Positions 12,206 to 22,800 of a DNA stretch of 64,000 nt are shown here, piece after piece. The stretch covers positions 248,001 to 312,000 of the forward strand of contig JADANN010000100.1 of assembly GCA_018806985.1 (NCBI GenBank), read 5' to 3'. A program made the translations under genes and the position numbers. Source of the stretch: Angiostrongylus vasorum. Taxonomy: Eukaryota > Nematoda > Chromadorea > Rhabditida > Metastrongylidae. The notes beneath the pieces are model-generated. The model was not told the DNA's origin and searched no databases. It worked only from the letters and a program-made list of their open reading frames with translations. Position 1 is the stretch's first letter. Every line of letters starts with the position of its first letter.

Positions 12206-12847
12206 AAAGAATACAGTGGAAAAAATGCTAGGTCTTAGATTCTTCGCTAACGATAAAGCTCCTTGGATTTAATCAGTACAGGGATTTCTGTTGATTTCTG
12301 TCCATTACCTCAGAGGATAAGACGAGTCGAAACTCAAAGCAGCGAACCTTCAAGTTTTCTGAAAACTGATATTGAACACCTAGCATAAAGCTGGACAGCC
12401 TAAAAATAAACTTTGACAGTGGAGGAAAGACTGCATCTTCATTGATAGAATTTTATCAATGATAGGCTGTGTTTATAGACTATTTCACGCAGTAGCTTCA
12501 GATGATACGGTTTAGTTTTTCAAATACACTTGTATGGATTTGCTCCTTGAGTTCTAAATCTAGTACTTATGATAATGATATCTGATGAATTTTCATGATG
12601 GGCCATTAGGAAGCACTCGACTGAACCTCTTTTTAGTTACTAGAAGCAGTAAAGAATTCTCTTGAAAATCATTGAGTTTTTACTTAGTAGGTAAAGATTC
12701 TTCATGAGCTATACAATAACTTTGTAACCACAGTTTCACCATTCTACGATGATACTATTATTAGAAGACGTATAATGCGGCTCGAAGTGGAATTATCACT
12801 CCATAAAAGTCATTGTGCATCTTACGTGCTTGGAAACTTGGAAGGCC

Positions 12848-13205
12848 GATGTTCACTAGTTGTGCGGGCCCCAGCGTAATTTCCACTTTTCCTGAGTTTT
12901 GATTGTCCAGTCATTGTGGTTTCCTGGAGTTCCGAGGTCATCCTTGCCAATGTCTCCCAAATGTCGTCACCAGCACAGGCAGTCGCCGCCCTTGTGGATC
13001 AGAGGAAAATCTGCCACCATGCGACTAGTCTGATACCAGAACGGTGCTGGATCCTGGTATTGATTTGCACTTAGCTACGGTTCCCAAAGAAAATGTCGAA
13101 CTCCTTCTCATCTTGGCCGTTCTGGGAGGATGAAACCTCTCGGCTGTACATAGCAGCCGAACACCCAGGAACACCTCCCAACCTCGATTAGGCGGTAAAC
13201 CGTTA
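12848..13205 (-). repeat. Repeat E, copy 3
   Basis: Reverse copy with ccttgtggatcagaggaaaa, gaacacccaggaacacctcc and taggcggtaaaccgtt. Confidence 0.7.
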
Positions 13206-14139
13206 GGAGACAGTTATTATCCCTCTCAAAAATGGTAGCAAAAGGTGGAATGAGATAACATACGAGCTTGACAAGCAGAAGAAGTGCTATCCGATTCCGG
13301 CAGTGCATATTACTCACCCTCACGAGCTGGTATGAAACAAGGCTCTTGTAGAGGTTACAAGAGCATTGAGCAATGGGGAAGACAAAGAAGAACTTGCTCT
13401 GAAACCACTTTGGAGTTGTCCTTGCCTCAAAGTATGCCTCGAAGCCTCAACACTAAAGAGTTTACTGTGTCTTGCAAAACGCACTATCGAAAAAGTTGAT
13501 ATCAGTAGCATACCCTAGCACACAAGTGAAAGAGGAAACCTAAAAATTCCTACCTGCATTGGTGATCAAAGATCTGAGGCGCAGCCGTACAGATCTCGAT
13601 ATTGAAGAAGTGGAAAAGGTGTAAACGTAGGAATAACAATGAGATGTTTCATTTAATTTTCCAACTCTTCTTTTTTTTAATCTCGATCAGATTACTTCAA
13701 AATTTGCAACAGAGAAAAGAATCGAGGACTTTAACTTACATAGAACTATACCTTTTTCTAGATTGGAGCAAATCCGTTTATTTCTCTAGCTTTCCTTACG
13801 CTGTTTCTATTTTTTCGAATGAGCTCCTAATGAGAACTCAGTTGGATCATCGGCCACCTAAGCTCTGATGTATAAAATCTATTTCCTGTTCTTAGAACTG
13901 CAAATTCTAGAGGTGTGCTGACTGCAGATGCTTGTTAAAAGATTTGTGCTGATCGACGAGCTCTGCTTTAACGCTGATTATGGTGAAAGACTATGATTCC
14001 ACAGCGTGAACAGATGGGAAAAGCCACGAACCAAAAAAACAGCGAATATTGCCCACGTTGTTCTATCGTCTGTTTAATTTCTCATTCAGGTTGCGGTCTA
14101 TCGTTCCCTGGACCTGGACTTAGTAATTACGTAAGACTA
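13206..14139. other. Possible RTE-like remnant, otherwise nothing
   Basis: A short stretch near 13325-13480 (caaggctcttgtagaggtta, agagcattgagcaatgggga) resembles the late coding part of the RTE element (FKSIEDVV region) but is too worn to map. The rest is unassigned A/T-rich sequence. Confidence 0.3.
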
Positions 14140-14270
14140 TATTCCCAATACCGACTTTTATTAAACCTCAACATAAATAACCAAAATGTTCCCGATCAGT
14201 ATGCTACCACGGGCCCACTTCAGTCAATCCGTCTCCAAAGAAAGCGAAGACGTTGAAACGTTAGCCGTCT
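14140..14270 (+). mobile_element. Worn Penelope terminal unit
   Basis: accgacttttattaaacctc, then caaagaaagcgaagacgttg with gaaacgttagccg. Degenerate. Confidence 0.4.
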
Positions 14271-14464
14271 TCATAAAACTGGTCCTTTAATACACTGAAG
14301 TTCCTTTTTTATCTTCAAACAACTCGAGCTATTACTTTTTTTTCTTCCTTGTATTCTTTGAACATGCTGGAATATAGTCTCAAAAGCAATGGTTGGTAGA
14401 CAAATAACACTCGTTCACAAAGCTCTTTATCCATAATTGCAAGAACAGCTGTAAAATCCAATTC

Positions 14465-14690
14465 TAGGGATGTTGAAATATGAGCAAAACTTGGGATCTC
14501 TCCTGTGGTTCGAACCCGTGATTACCCTTTCAGTGGCTTGCGTGTTACCCACGGCTCCAACCTAGGTTCCTGTTCCTATTTTCTCTCAGGCAGTTTTTTT
14601 TGCCGTAACGGTACTATCAGCAATTACCCGTTAATGGGTATAATCCTGGTGCACAAATCGTCACTGCGTTTTCGACTGCAGCTGTAAAAG
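14465..14690 (-). repeat. SINE-C-like copy
   Basis: Reverse copy: gttgaaatatgagcaaaact, gtggttcgaacccgtgatta, cagcaattacccgttaatgg, gactgcagctgtaaaag. Confidence 0.65.
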
Positions 14691-14794
14691 ACTTGTCAAA
14701 ATGTTGCCTTGATGAGAGCGATGAGAGTACCATTACCCTACGAGGCAACGGAAACCGGTATTGAATCTTTCGATAAACCAATTGTAACGATGCA

Positions 14795-15184
14795 ATGGGA
14801 GCGGATAGCACAGTGGCAGTGATGTCCGCCATCACGAGCATGGCGATAGCTCGATTCCACCCCGCGTCAACCAAGCCACTCATCCCTCCGGGATCGGGAA
14901 GTTGCTACCGGAGTTTTGTGGTAAAAAAATCACTCTCTGCAATCTTGTTGGGAACGCTGCAGCCCGGCTATCTCAGGACTCCAAGGAGAATTGCTCGACC
15001 AGCAGCATTCTACGACACTCAAGATGAAATGAAAATCCTCTAGCAGTAACCAAAGCCACACGTAAAAAGTTGGAAGATCTTCGTGGACAATGGGTGCGAG
15101 GAAACGAATCGAATGTGCTGGGATACGCACAATGAAGACGGATCATATAAAATAAATAAATAAATATAAAATAAATAAAAAAAA
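14795..15184 (+). repeat. SINE-B copy with long A/T-rich tail
   Basis: Head gcggatagcacagtggcagt, body cagcattctacgacactc, end ggatacgcacaatgaagacg, then repeated aaataaataaat. Confidence 0.85.
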
Positions 15185-15360
15185 TGTTGCAGTGACATTT
15201 TTATCATTTCATAGGATTAGTACGACATGTGCCTATCTTTCCATCCAATCAGTGAAAGCAGAATGATAATTCAAGCTTCTCAGTCACTAGAGGAAGTAAG
15301 CGGTTTAGTATTATTTTGTACTTGGGCCAGCTGCGAAGCGGTAGAGCAGTTGCGTGTCGG

Positions 15361-15382
15361 TTTTCAGTTACGCCACATTACA
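15361..15382 (+). promoter_or_regulatory. Likely spliced-leader acceptor of the 15.4-kb gene
   Basis: TTTTCAG at 15361-15367 matches the nematode splice acceptor consensus and lies 15 bp before the start codon of the 5-exon gene, with no good donor nearby upstream. This is the usual layout of a trans-spliced 5' end. Confidence 0.5.
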
Positions 15383-17376
15383 ATGAGCACGTTCTCCGCC
15401 AAGGCCGTACAACATAGTATCAATCAGTTGATCATCAACACGATTAATGATGCTGAAAAGGTGAACTCTTTGTCCTTGGAATCTTGCGTGTTCTACAGTA
15501 GCGCTGTTCGGTGAATAAGTAAGCTGTTATGCTAGTGTCACGTAAGGCTCCAATCAAGCAGTATGCCCTATCTGAAAGGGAAAAAAATCCAACAAACACC
15601 AAGGGACACAAACGTGTTTAACGCTTCAAGAACAAATAATTTCAGCGATAAACTCAGTGTGGTATTCCTTTCTAATTCTTCAATGAGTGATCCCACTTAG
15701 TTTTTTACAATAATTTAGATGCTTCTTAACTTACCACGAGATGGCGATCGCGTCGAAGTGATCACATCGTCATCATATGAGCAAGCCGTCAATCCGCCTG
15801 GCTCACAACCGTGCAAAACTACAAAGGACGTCGTCCTTGACAAAGCGACTAGCAGAGCGACTACTAGTAAAAGTCAAAGACCTTGGAAGGTATGTATCAT
15901 CCGCTTCAATGCTATAGATTTTGCATGATGATCTGAGAAGTCTTGAAGTTCAATTCCCTTTTCATTTACAGGCTATACACATTTTCTTCTTTTCCACCAC
16001 TGTTTTTCAAGCTTGTTTTAAAACGTTTTGAATATCAAACAAAGCCTGTATTTCAAAGAGCTTTATAGTTTTCTTCCTGGTCGTGGGACTTTCTAGAGGC
16101 AGTGTGATCGCGGCAGTGTGTTTTTCCTTAAAAGATCATTCTTCTGCTACATCACCGACTTCCCTCAAGCAGTGGCTCTCCAACTGGTTAACCGCCAAAC
16201 CACGCGACATTCCTCTTTGTTGAGAATGTGGCGCTAAAAGCTGACGGAAATTAACCACGTATGCACTGTAAGACTCAAATAGATTCGGTGACAGGGTTTT
16301 TCTCGCGTTTGAACTGCATGGTAATAAAAAAAGGAAAAAGCTCACAGCGTTGATAAATCTCTGAGGGATGCGCTATGTATTCGACTTCATCAAGCATCGT
16401 TAAGGGTCACTGAATGCATATCTGGGCTAAACAATGACTCGCAGTGCCCTATCGATGTATTTAGTCAGTGCTGCTATCCTCCCAAACATATCTGCTACCT
16501 ATCTGCAGATCCCCGAAGAATGGAAGGCTTAGTGAGCCTGGGGCACGAGACCGATTCCATGTGTATTGCAGGGCGCCTCTAACCATTGCGCTACACGCAC
16601 TTCATGTAGGTGCGCTTGCTTAAATCTGCCACGACGAACTCTTCAAATTAACTGAGTGAGAAGTACATGACAGGCGTTTCAGAGACACTTTATGGAAGCA
16701 AGACCCACAACTAATCCGTCGAAAATCTGCAGTTGCGCAATGCTATTCGAGTCTATTGCCTTTTTTATAAAATGTTGTATTCTTCTTCATTCATACTCAA
16801 TTCAGTTAACTCCGGAAATGTTGAGCTCACCATGCACATCTGCTACATCAAGTGTTCCAGAAGAGCGTCAACCACGTGAAAAGGAGACGTAGGTTCAGAG
16901 AAAATTAATAAATAAGTGTCGGCTAAATGAATGCTAATATTCAAGCAAAGAAACGCAATCGCAAAACCGTAGACCAAACAACAGCGTTGCCTGCGACAAG
17001 GCCGAAATTATGCCCGGATCGGTGAGACTTGAAATCAAAGAAATTTCACATTTTACTGGGTTTCACGTCCAGTTAGAGTCTAGAGCCCAACTCATTTGTT
17101 TCCACCAATGTAGGAAATTTTTGGTGGAAATTGTTTGCCCAGACCGTCATAAGGATAATTAGGGTAGTTGCTCGTGAACGAGAAACCGGCGACACTCTGT
17201 TGGATGAGTGGTTTTTCCAGGTTCAAGTGTCGCCACTTGGTAAAATGGAAGGAGTGATGATCGATCTTGTGGTGACGATCAAGATGAAGTCAGGTGGCAC
17301 GAGGACGGTGAACATGCAAATCGAATGTCCCTTTTTTCCAACCGAAACGAGTGCGAGTCGATGGCGTTTGGCATAA
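15383..17376 (+). CDS. Unrecognised 213-residue protein, 5 exons
   Basis: Proposed exons: 15383-15460, 15719-15889, 16806-16888, 16946-17021, 17143-17376 (TAA). All joins keep frame, with GT donors and acceptors such as aatttag, attcag and ttgcccag. A TTTTCAG followed by 15 bp and ATG at 15361-15385 looks like a trans-splice site and sets the start. The N-terminus (MSTFSAKAVQHSINQLIINT) is helical; residues about 45-155 are polar, rich in S, T, K and P, and probably disordered; the last 78 residues form a dense, alternating hydrophobic/polar segment (RERETGDTLLDEWFFQVQVS, then PLGKMEGVMIDLVVTIKMK and QIECPFFP) that suggests a beta-rich domain. I cannot name the family. AATAAA follows at 17526. 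No same-strand neighbour is close, so it looks monocistronic. A shorter alternative acceptor choice at exon 5 (after tgtag at 17113) gives early stops and was not used. Confidence 0.6.
16331..16600 (-). repeat. SINE-A copy in intron 2 of the 15.4-kb gene
   Basis: Reverse orientation: ctgagggatgcgctatg at the tail side, cattgcgctacacgc at the tRNA-like head. Opposite strand to the host gene. Confidence 0.8.
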
Positions 17377-17525
17377 CATCGTCCAGTCGAAATTCTTTCG
17401 ACTTTAGTAATACTCTGTTCTGTCGTCGAATATACAAATGCTCCATAATGTTACTTTGATACTCGAATAGTAAACATTGGATTCCTGTAGATAGTAAGAA
17501 CTCAGACGGCTAGCGAACTTTTGTG

Positions 17526-17531
17526 AATAAA
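17526..17531 (+). terminator. Poly(A) signal of the 15.4-kb gene
   Basis: AATAAA on the plus strand, about 150 bp after the stop codon of the 5-exon gene. Confidence 0.5.
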
Positions 17532-17539
17532 CATCACTT

Positions 17540-19872
17540 GAATGGGAAACGTTCTTTGCCAAATATTTGGCCTACACAACGCCTTATTCCATACAACTCG
17601 CTACGAATCATATAAAGGTTGCAATGGCCACAGTTCCGCTAAGCGTCTGATTTCTATAGAGACAAGTCTCGCATAAGTGCTCAACAAAAAGAAAAGGCTG
17701 ATATACCTAGTTTAATTTTTGGGTAGAAAATTATAGGAACAGTTTATAACAACGTTGCAAGAATTTTGAATTAAGGCTTCTCCTTTAGCCTTACTATGCG
17801 ATTTTGTAAAGCACTCGCCAAAGCACCGAGTTCTCTGAGCAGAGCAGTTTTGGTAGCGAGTACCTGTTTATTTGTTTATTTGTTTATTTATTTGTCAACA
17901 ATACCACGCGCTCCCGTTTTTCTTACTTGGAAAGATGTATCAGAGTGTTCTCTACACTTACGCCTCGTTTGTAACGATCTGTGAGTAGACCTGACCCAAC
18001 TAAAGTCTTAAAATAATTATTGTCCATGACGAGCTGCCCAGACCTTCAAGATTTTCATCCTCATCTTCAAATTTTCCTAACCAATGCTCCAGCTCAGAAC
18101 TGTACTTTGCTTAACTTGAACAGCCTTCACTTGTACATTTTACTTAATATTTCTGTCAATTGCTGAGCAGAAGGACTCTGTACTGGTGTTTTTTTGTAGT
18201 AGGGACAACTTGTTTGAACTTAAAGCGAATACGTGTAACAAAAACACATACAATACAACAGTAGCTGATGTTTCGGAAGTATCTCACTTTGTAGTGACTA
18301 GAATGGTGTTTTGATATGCGATTTACTACATCAAGCGCTTCAATAGTGAATCCAGTACCGAGGTTTACAGAAAGTAAATCGTGGGAATAACAATACTTCA
18401 ACAATGATGGTGAGATATTTGCAAAACTCGGACCCGAAGCCAGATTGAACCACGATTTCCCTTTCCGGGGGCTCGTGCATTACACATTGTGCAACGGAGA
18501 TCCTTGCTCTGCGTTTCTCTTAGCTGGTTTTCTACCTAGCACTACCATCAGCAGTCACCCGTCAGCGGGATTAATAATACTTCCATCAAACAACATAAGG
18601 TGTAGGATTTTTTTCTTCCTCTTCAATTCAATTATTCATGCTACAGTTACGTTAGGGTTGTCATAGAAACTCGTACAGTTTCATGGAGGACGCTCTGCAA
18701 TGCAATGACTCTACGAATGTTTCAAAACGAAGCGCCACCTACCCCGCATGCCCTTTCCTATGCACCGTAAGTGGTTCATTTTACGCAATTTGCATTCTTT
18801 ACTCCGTGAATGTCACTAATCGGCAAAGCGCACGTCCTTGCCATTAATGAATATCCACTTAAGGATAGAATGTAGGGAGAGCTAGAAATGTTTTATGGAT
18901 GTACTACAGTGAACGCTGCGCGGTTAACTTTATCAATACCCCCAGTGTAGAAGACGTTCACACCTACTGAGTTGTGTAAATCCTGAGTTTTTAAATGTTG
19001 GTTCCCTTCTTAAACGATAAAACAGAAGAGTTCGGTTGGACTAATGTAATTTAACAAATTTTCACTTCAATACGGTGGTTTCACGGTTGTTGTACAGTTT
19101 CTCTAATCACATCTACCACTGAACACATTTTCAAAATTCACTTAACTCCACAAGTACTTTTTTTCACTTATTCTAGCAAACTGCCTATCGTCCTTAAAGG
19201 ATTTTTTTAAAACACGATAATGAAAAAGTGAAAACACCTTGTGGTGGCGAGCTGTACCACCTACGATGAATTATTTTGAACATAGGTGTCTTACTCTCTG
19301 GCAATACATTTGTTTAATTGGCTTGGATGCTAATTCTTCCTTGGTGTAGTTCGCCTTGTTCATTAAACGTTCAAGGTGCATGTGCGAGGTGGCCTTCCGA
19401 TCGGAGAATTATACAGTTCCATTTGTTCATATTCGCGCCACAGGTTCACCATAAACTGGGTCTTATTTGTGCACAGTACAATTTGTTTAACAACGTAGTT
19501 ATAAAATACCTTTGGCCTTAGCCCTTACCAATCATAGCATTAACAATAAGAAATGGTAATTTTACCGTTTATGGATACTCTAATGAGCAACAAAGGATAA
19601 AGAGTTCAGCAATGCTCAATCTCTGAAAGATGGACAGTGCACCATTTCAAACATCATAGAGTGAATGAGTGAATATCTGGCCCTAACTTTGCTTTTCTCA
19701 GCTAGTTATTTCTGCCCTAATGATGCTACCATTAATCACCCATCAACAGGTCCCTTTTACCAATCTGATCTGAGATTAATACACTAGACACCTCTATTCC
19801 GAAATCAAGTATACAATCACATAATGAAGATTTAGTAATCATGAAACCAACCACTAGAGAAAACCGTGCTAA
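17540..19872. other. Mostly unassigned intergenic sequence
   Basis: Apart from the SINE-C at 18390-18590 and a weak SINE-C trace near 19650-19760, nothing is recognised between the 3' ends of the 15.4-kb gene and D2HGDH, which converge here. Confidence 0.4.
18390..18590 (-). repeat. SINE-C copy
   Basis: Reverse copy: caacaatgatggtgagatat, agattgaaccacgatttccc, cagcagtcacccgtcagcgg. Confidence 0.65.
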
Positions 19873-22800
19873 TCAAAATGTTTTATATGGATTCAGAATT
19901 CCATTTGGATCAAATATTGCTTTAAGTTTTCGTACAAGATCCCTCTCCGCTGCTGACTTTCCTAACGAAGAATACGGCAATTTTAGTTGTCCGATACCGT
20001 GTTCGGCCGATATCGAGCCGCCATGGGCTATTACCCATTCATAGAGGAATGGATAAAGACTGTAATGTAGTTGAATTAGAGCGAAATAGTATTCATTATA
20101 AAGTAAAAAGAACTAGTCCATCACAATAACACAAGCAGTAATTATTAGACTTAGAAGCATTTGTTGTTTAACGTTCAAAGTATTCAAAATTGAAGTTGTT
20201 TTTTTTAACTCACTACAGCTAAACAGCTCCATGTCTAAAATGTCGAGCCGACTAGTTGCGATAGAATGCGATGTGCCCCCAGATGGAATATACACGGATT
20301 AACGCCGAGCACAGAGAACAGCTAGCATAGGATTTACACCCGCCTGAGACCAAGATGGATTTTTTAAGAATTGAACTCCATGCTTTTGCATTACGGTTTT
20401 TCAACAGAAAATATCAAATTCATGTATACGTGTGAAGTTGCAAACGAATTGACCCTACATTACGATTTGACTAAAACACTGAAGTTAGGTGAATGGTAAG
20501 CTTCTAATAAATAAGGTCCACACCAGAATCACGAGAGTTCAATAACTTCGCTACGAGCCAGTTAAATTCCAAAAAAAGAGTCCGGCCAAGTACCGTGGAT
20601 ATGTCTTAAAAATAAAGTAGTAAAGGCCTCATGATGCTGCTCTCAATGTTGTTTTTTAGCCGTCTGATCGTAGACCATTCTACAGATATGATGAACATAA
20701 AAAGCGAATAGAGCTTTCACCATTACTCGATCGTGTTAATCAATAATTATACCGATTACAAGTGACACAGGTGGTATTACTTTTTCTACGAGCTTTAGTA
20801 GTAATAAAAAATACTTCATATACCTCTAAAAATACTAATAAATGACTATGTATTACAGTTGAAAATTTTTTGAGTGAGATTTCCAACTGAAAAAAATGAA
20901 TTAAAATTGAAAACAGTACCTGTCATACAGCTCCTGACTGTACCCTTCCGACGTAACATTTAGATGACTATTGCCATCACCAAGATGACCGTAAGTTACA
21001 ATATTCTTGGCAAGTTTCGCGCACCGTGCCCTGATCTCCTGAAATTTGCTTTTCTCGAAAACATTCTGTAACCGATGATGTCACCCTTTTGCGCAATTAC
21101 TAATCGAAAAGGACCCTACTTGGCTTGTTATAAGTGGCGGAGACCAGACAAAAAGATCTCCATTTATTACTAACAATGATAACAACGATAAGTGTTATCA
21201 TTACTCTTTCATTGATAAGCAAAACAAAGAGGTTGAGAAAAAACTTCATTCGGATAACGTTTAAGTGCCTTCACTTGCCATAGAGTTGGTCTATTATCTA
21301 CAGTTCTTGTTACCCTCTGCGCTAGCTGATAATGATACCGACGGCTGCAGAATATATTGTCCGGAGAAAAACAAACTATGATCAACGGATAGTTAATATC
21401 AATAATAACCGTCCTGTATAAAAAGAGTACTGCCGAGTGGTGTTCTTCTTTTGAGCAGTCCTCCTTAGATTCGACTCGATGAGATCACGAAGATCCACAT
21501 CGGAAGAAGGAGGAATTGTGGACAATCTAAATTTTAACTTGTTATTTACTGCCTACTCTTTTTAATAGCAGGGTATATATTGCGGAATATAACTTCAGTA
21601 ATGCTGAGATATTTGCAAAGATCCGGACAGCAGGTATTTTGCGGTGGGGAACAAACGCACTATTATCCTTTCCAGGGGCTAACGCGTTCACCATGCGGGT
21701 CCTTTGTTTCGCCTATCCTTCAGCTAGTTGTATCGATCAGCTCCATCAGCAATCACCCGTCTTGTGGACAATCTACTCGGATCAATCCGACTCTGAGGAA
21801 GGCGAAAACGGTCGAACGATAGACAGGAAATTTTTTATCAGCCTCGTATTAGCTTATCAATGAAAGAATATGTGTTGATTACTCATTCCGAGGCTAAAGG
21901 AAAGGCGGTCTTTGAAATATTACTATTATTCCTATTTTTATTATTACTAAGGTAACCGCGAACAAATTCAGCTCATTACAATGTAGCACTTCGAGCTATT
22001 CGCAGATAGAGTTTCTTTAAAAAGTAGTGGTAAAAGGCAAAATATGGAGACTGCGATGCTCTTCCCATGACTTCAGTTAGCAGGATACCCCACGACACTC
22101 TGAGACTCAACAAACAGAAAAGAAGTTCTGTTATGATCATTCGAATCATTTCTTGAATAAAGAGGAGAAGGAATAAAATCATGTAGAAAAGCCCACTCTT
22201 TTATATCTTACTTCTCAACGGAAGCATATAAAGCAGCGATTATCGGTGCCGTGCAATACACACATAGTCGCTAGCATGGTCACGCGAGTCGACACCAATT
22301 ACTTACCGTACGTAGTAAGTTTTAAAGGACCAATATAACTTAATCACGTTTACTATGCTTAATGGAGTAACCATTAGGAAATAAGCAGCAGTGAGTTCTT
22401 CTTCTTTCCATTACTTCTCACCACTTTGCGAAAACTCCTGCTAATTTTTTTGGCGACTTTGGACTTTTCCAAATATTATTAGTAAAATACACAGCCAACA
22501 AGCATGTCTCACAAACAATAATATTGGATGATAATTTCGGTCTTGAACAATACGGTGATATTCGACGTACCAATGTGTGAAATAGAAACCAAACAGGACC
22601 CTAACGAACGCCATATGGAGTGCCTTATAACTAACTGTTAAGGGTTTGGGAATAAGGAATAAAGCACTCAGCATTGGTCAAACTCTGAGAGGTCTATCGT
22701 ATATTCGACTTCATCATACATCTAGGGGTGCTTGAACGCATGCATACCTGGCTTATTCAATGACTTCCGGTGGCCTAATGATGTATCACATTAATACTGC

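Larger units (their letters stand above)
9946..12560 (-). pseudogene. Membrane-protein gene, paralogue 2, interrupted by a Penelope foldback
   Basis: Supported minus-strand pieces: about 11780-11499 (hydrophobic exon), 11447-11391, 10245-10154, and 10075-10046, with AATAAA at 9951-9946. Upstream homology to paralogue 1 resumes near 12280-12530 (KVRCFEF region), but a ribozyme-bearing Penelope foldback (about 11785-12205) sits between, so the gene is split. The last exon stops early (EKILEEQQP then TAA) compared with paralogue 1. Within the hydrophobic exon, differences from paralogue 1 in this frame are synonymous or conservative (M/L, F/L, I/F, V/L, R/K, V/A), while the other open frame would change D/T, R/C, Y/D, H/L and R/P. 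That shows which frame was under selection. The insertion and short tail suggest this copy is now a pseudogene. Confidence 0.55.

Noticed and set aside
16946..17180. Alternative ends for the 15.4-kb gene (EIFGGNCLPRPS or KFLVEIVCPDRHKDN)
   Set aside because: They come from other acceptor choices and end at once, leaving the strong 78-codon downstream frame unexplained; the acceptor ttgcccag keeps phase and uses it.
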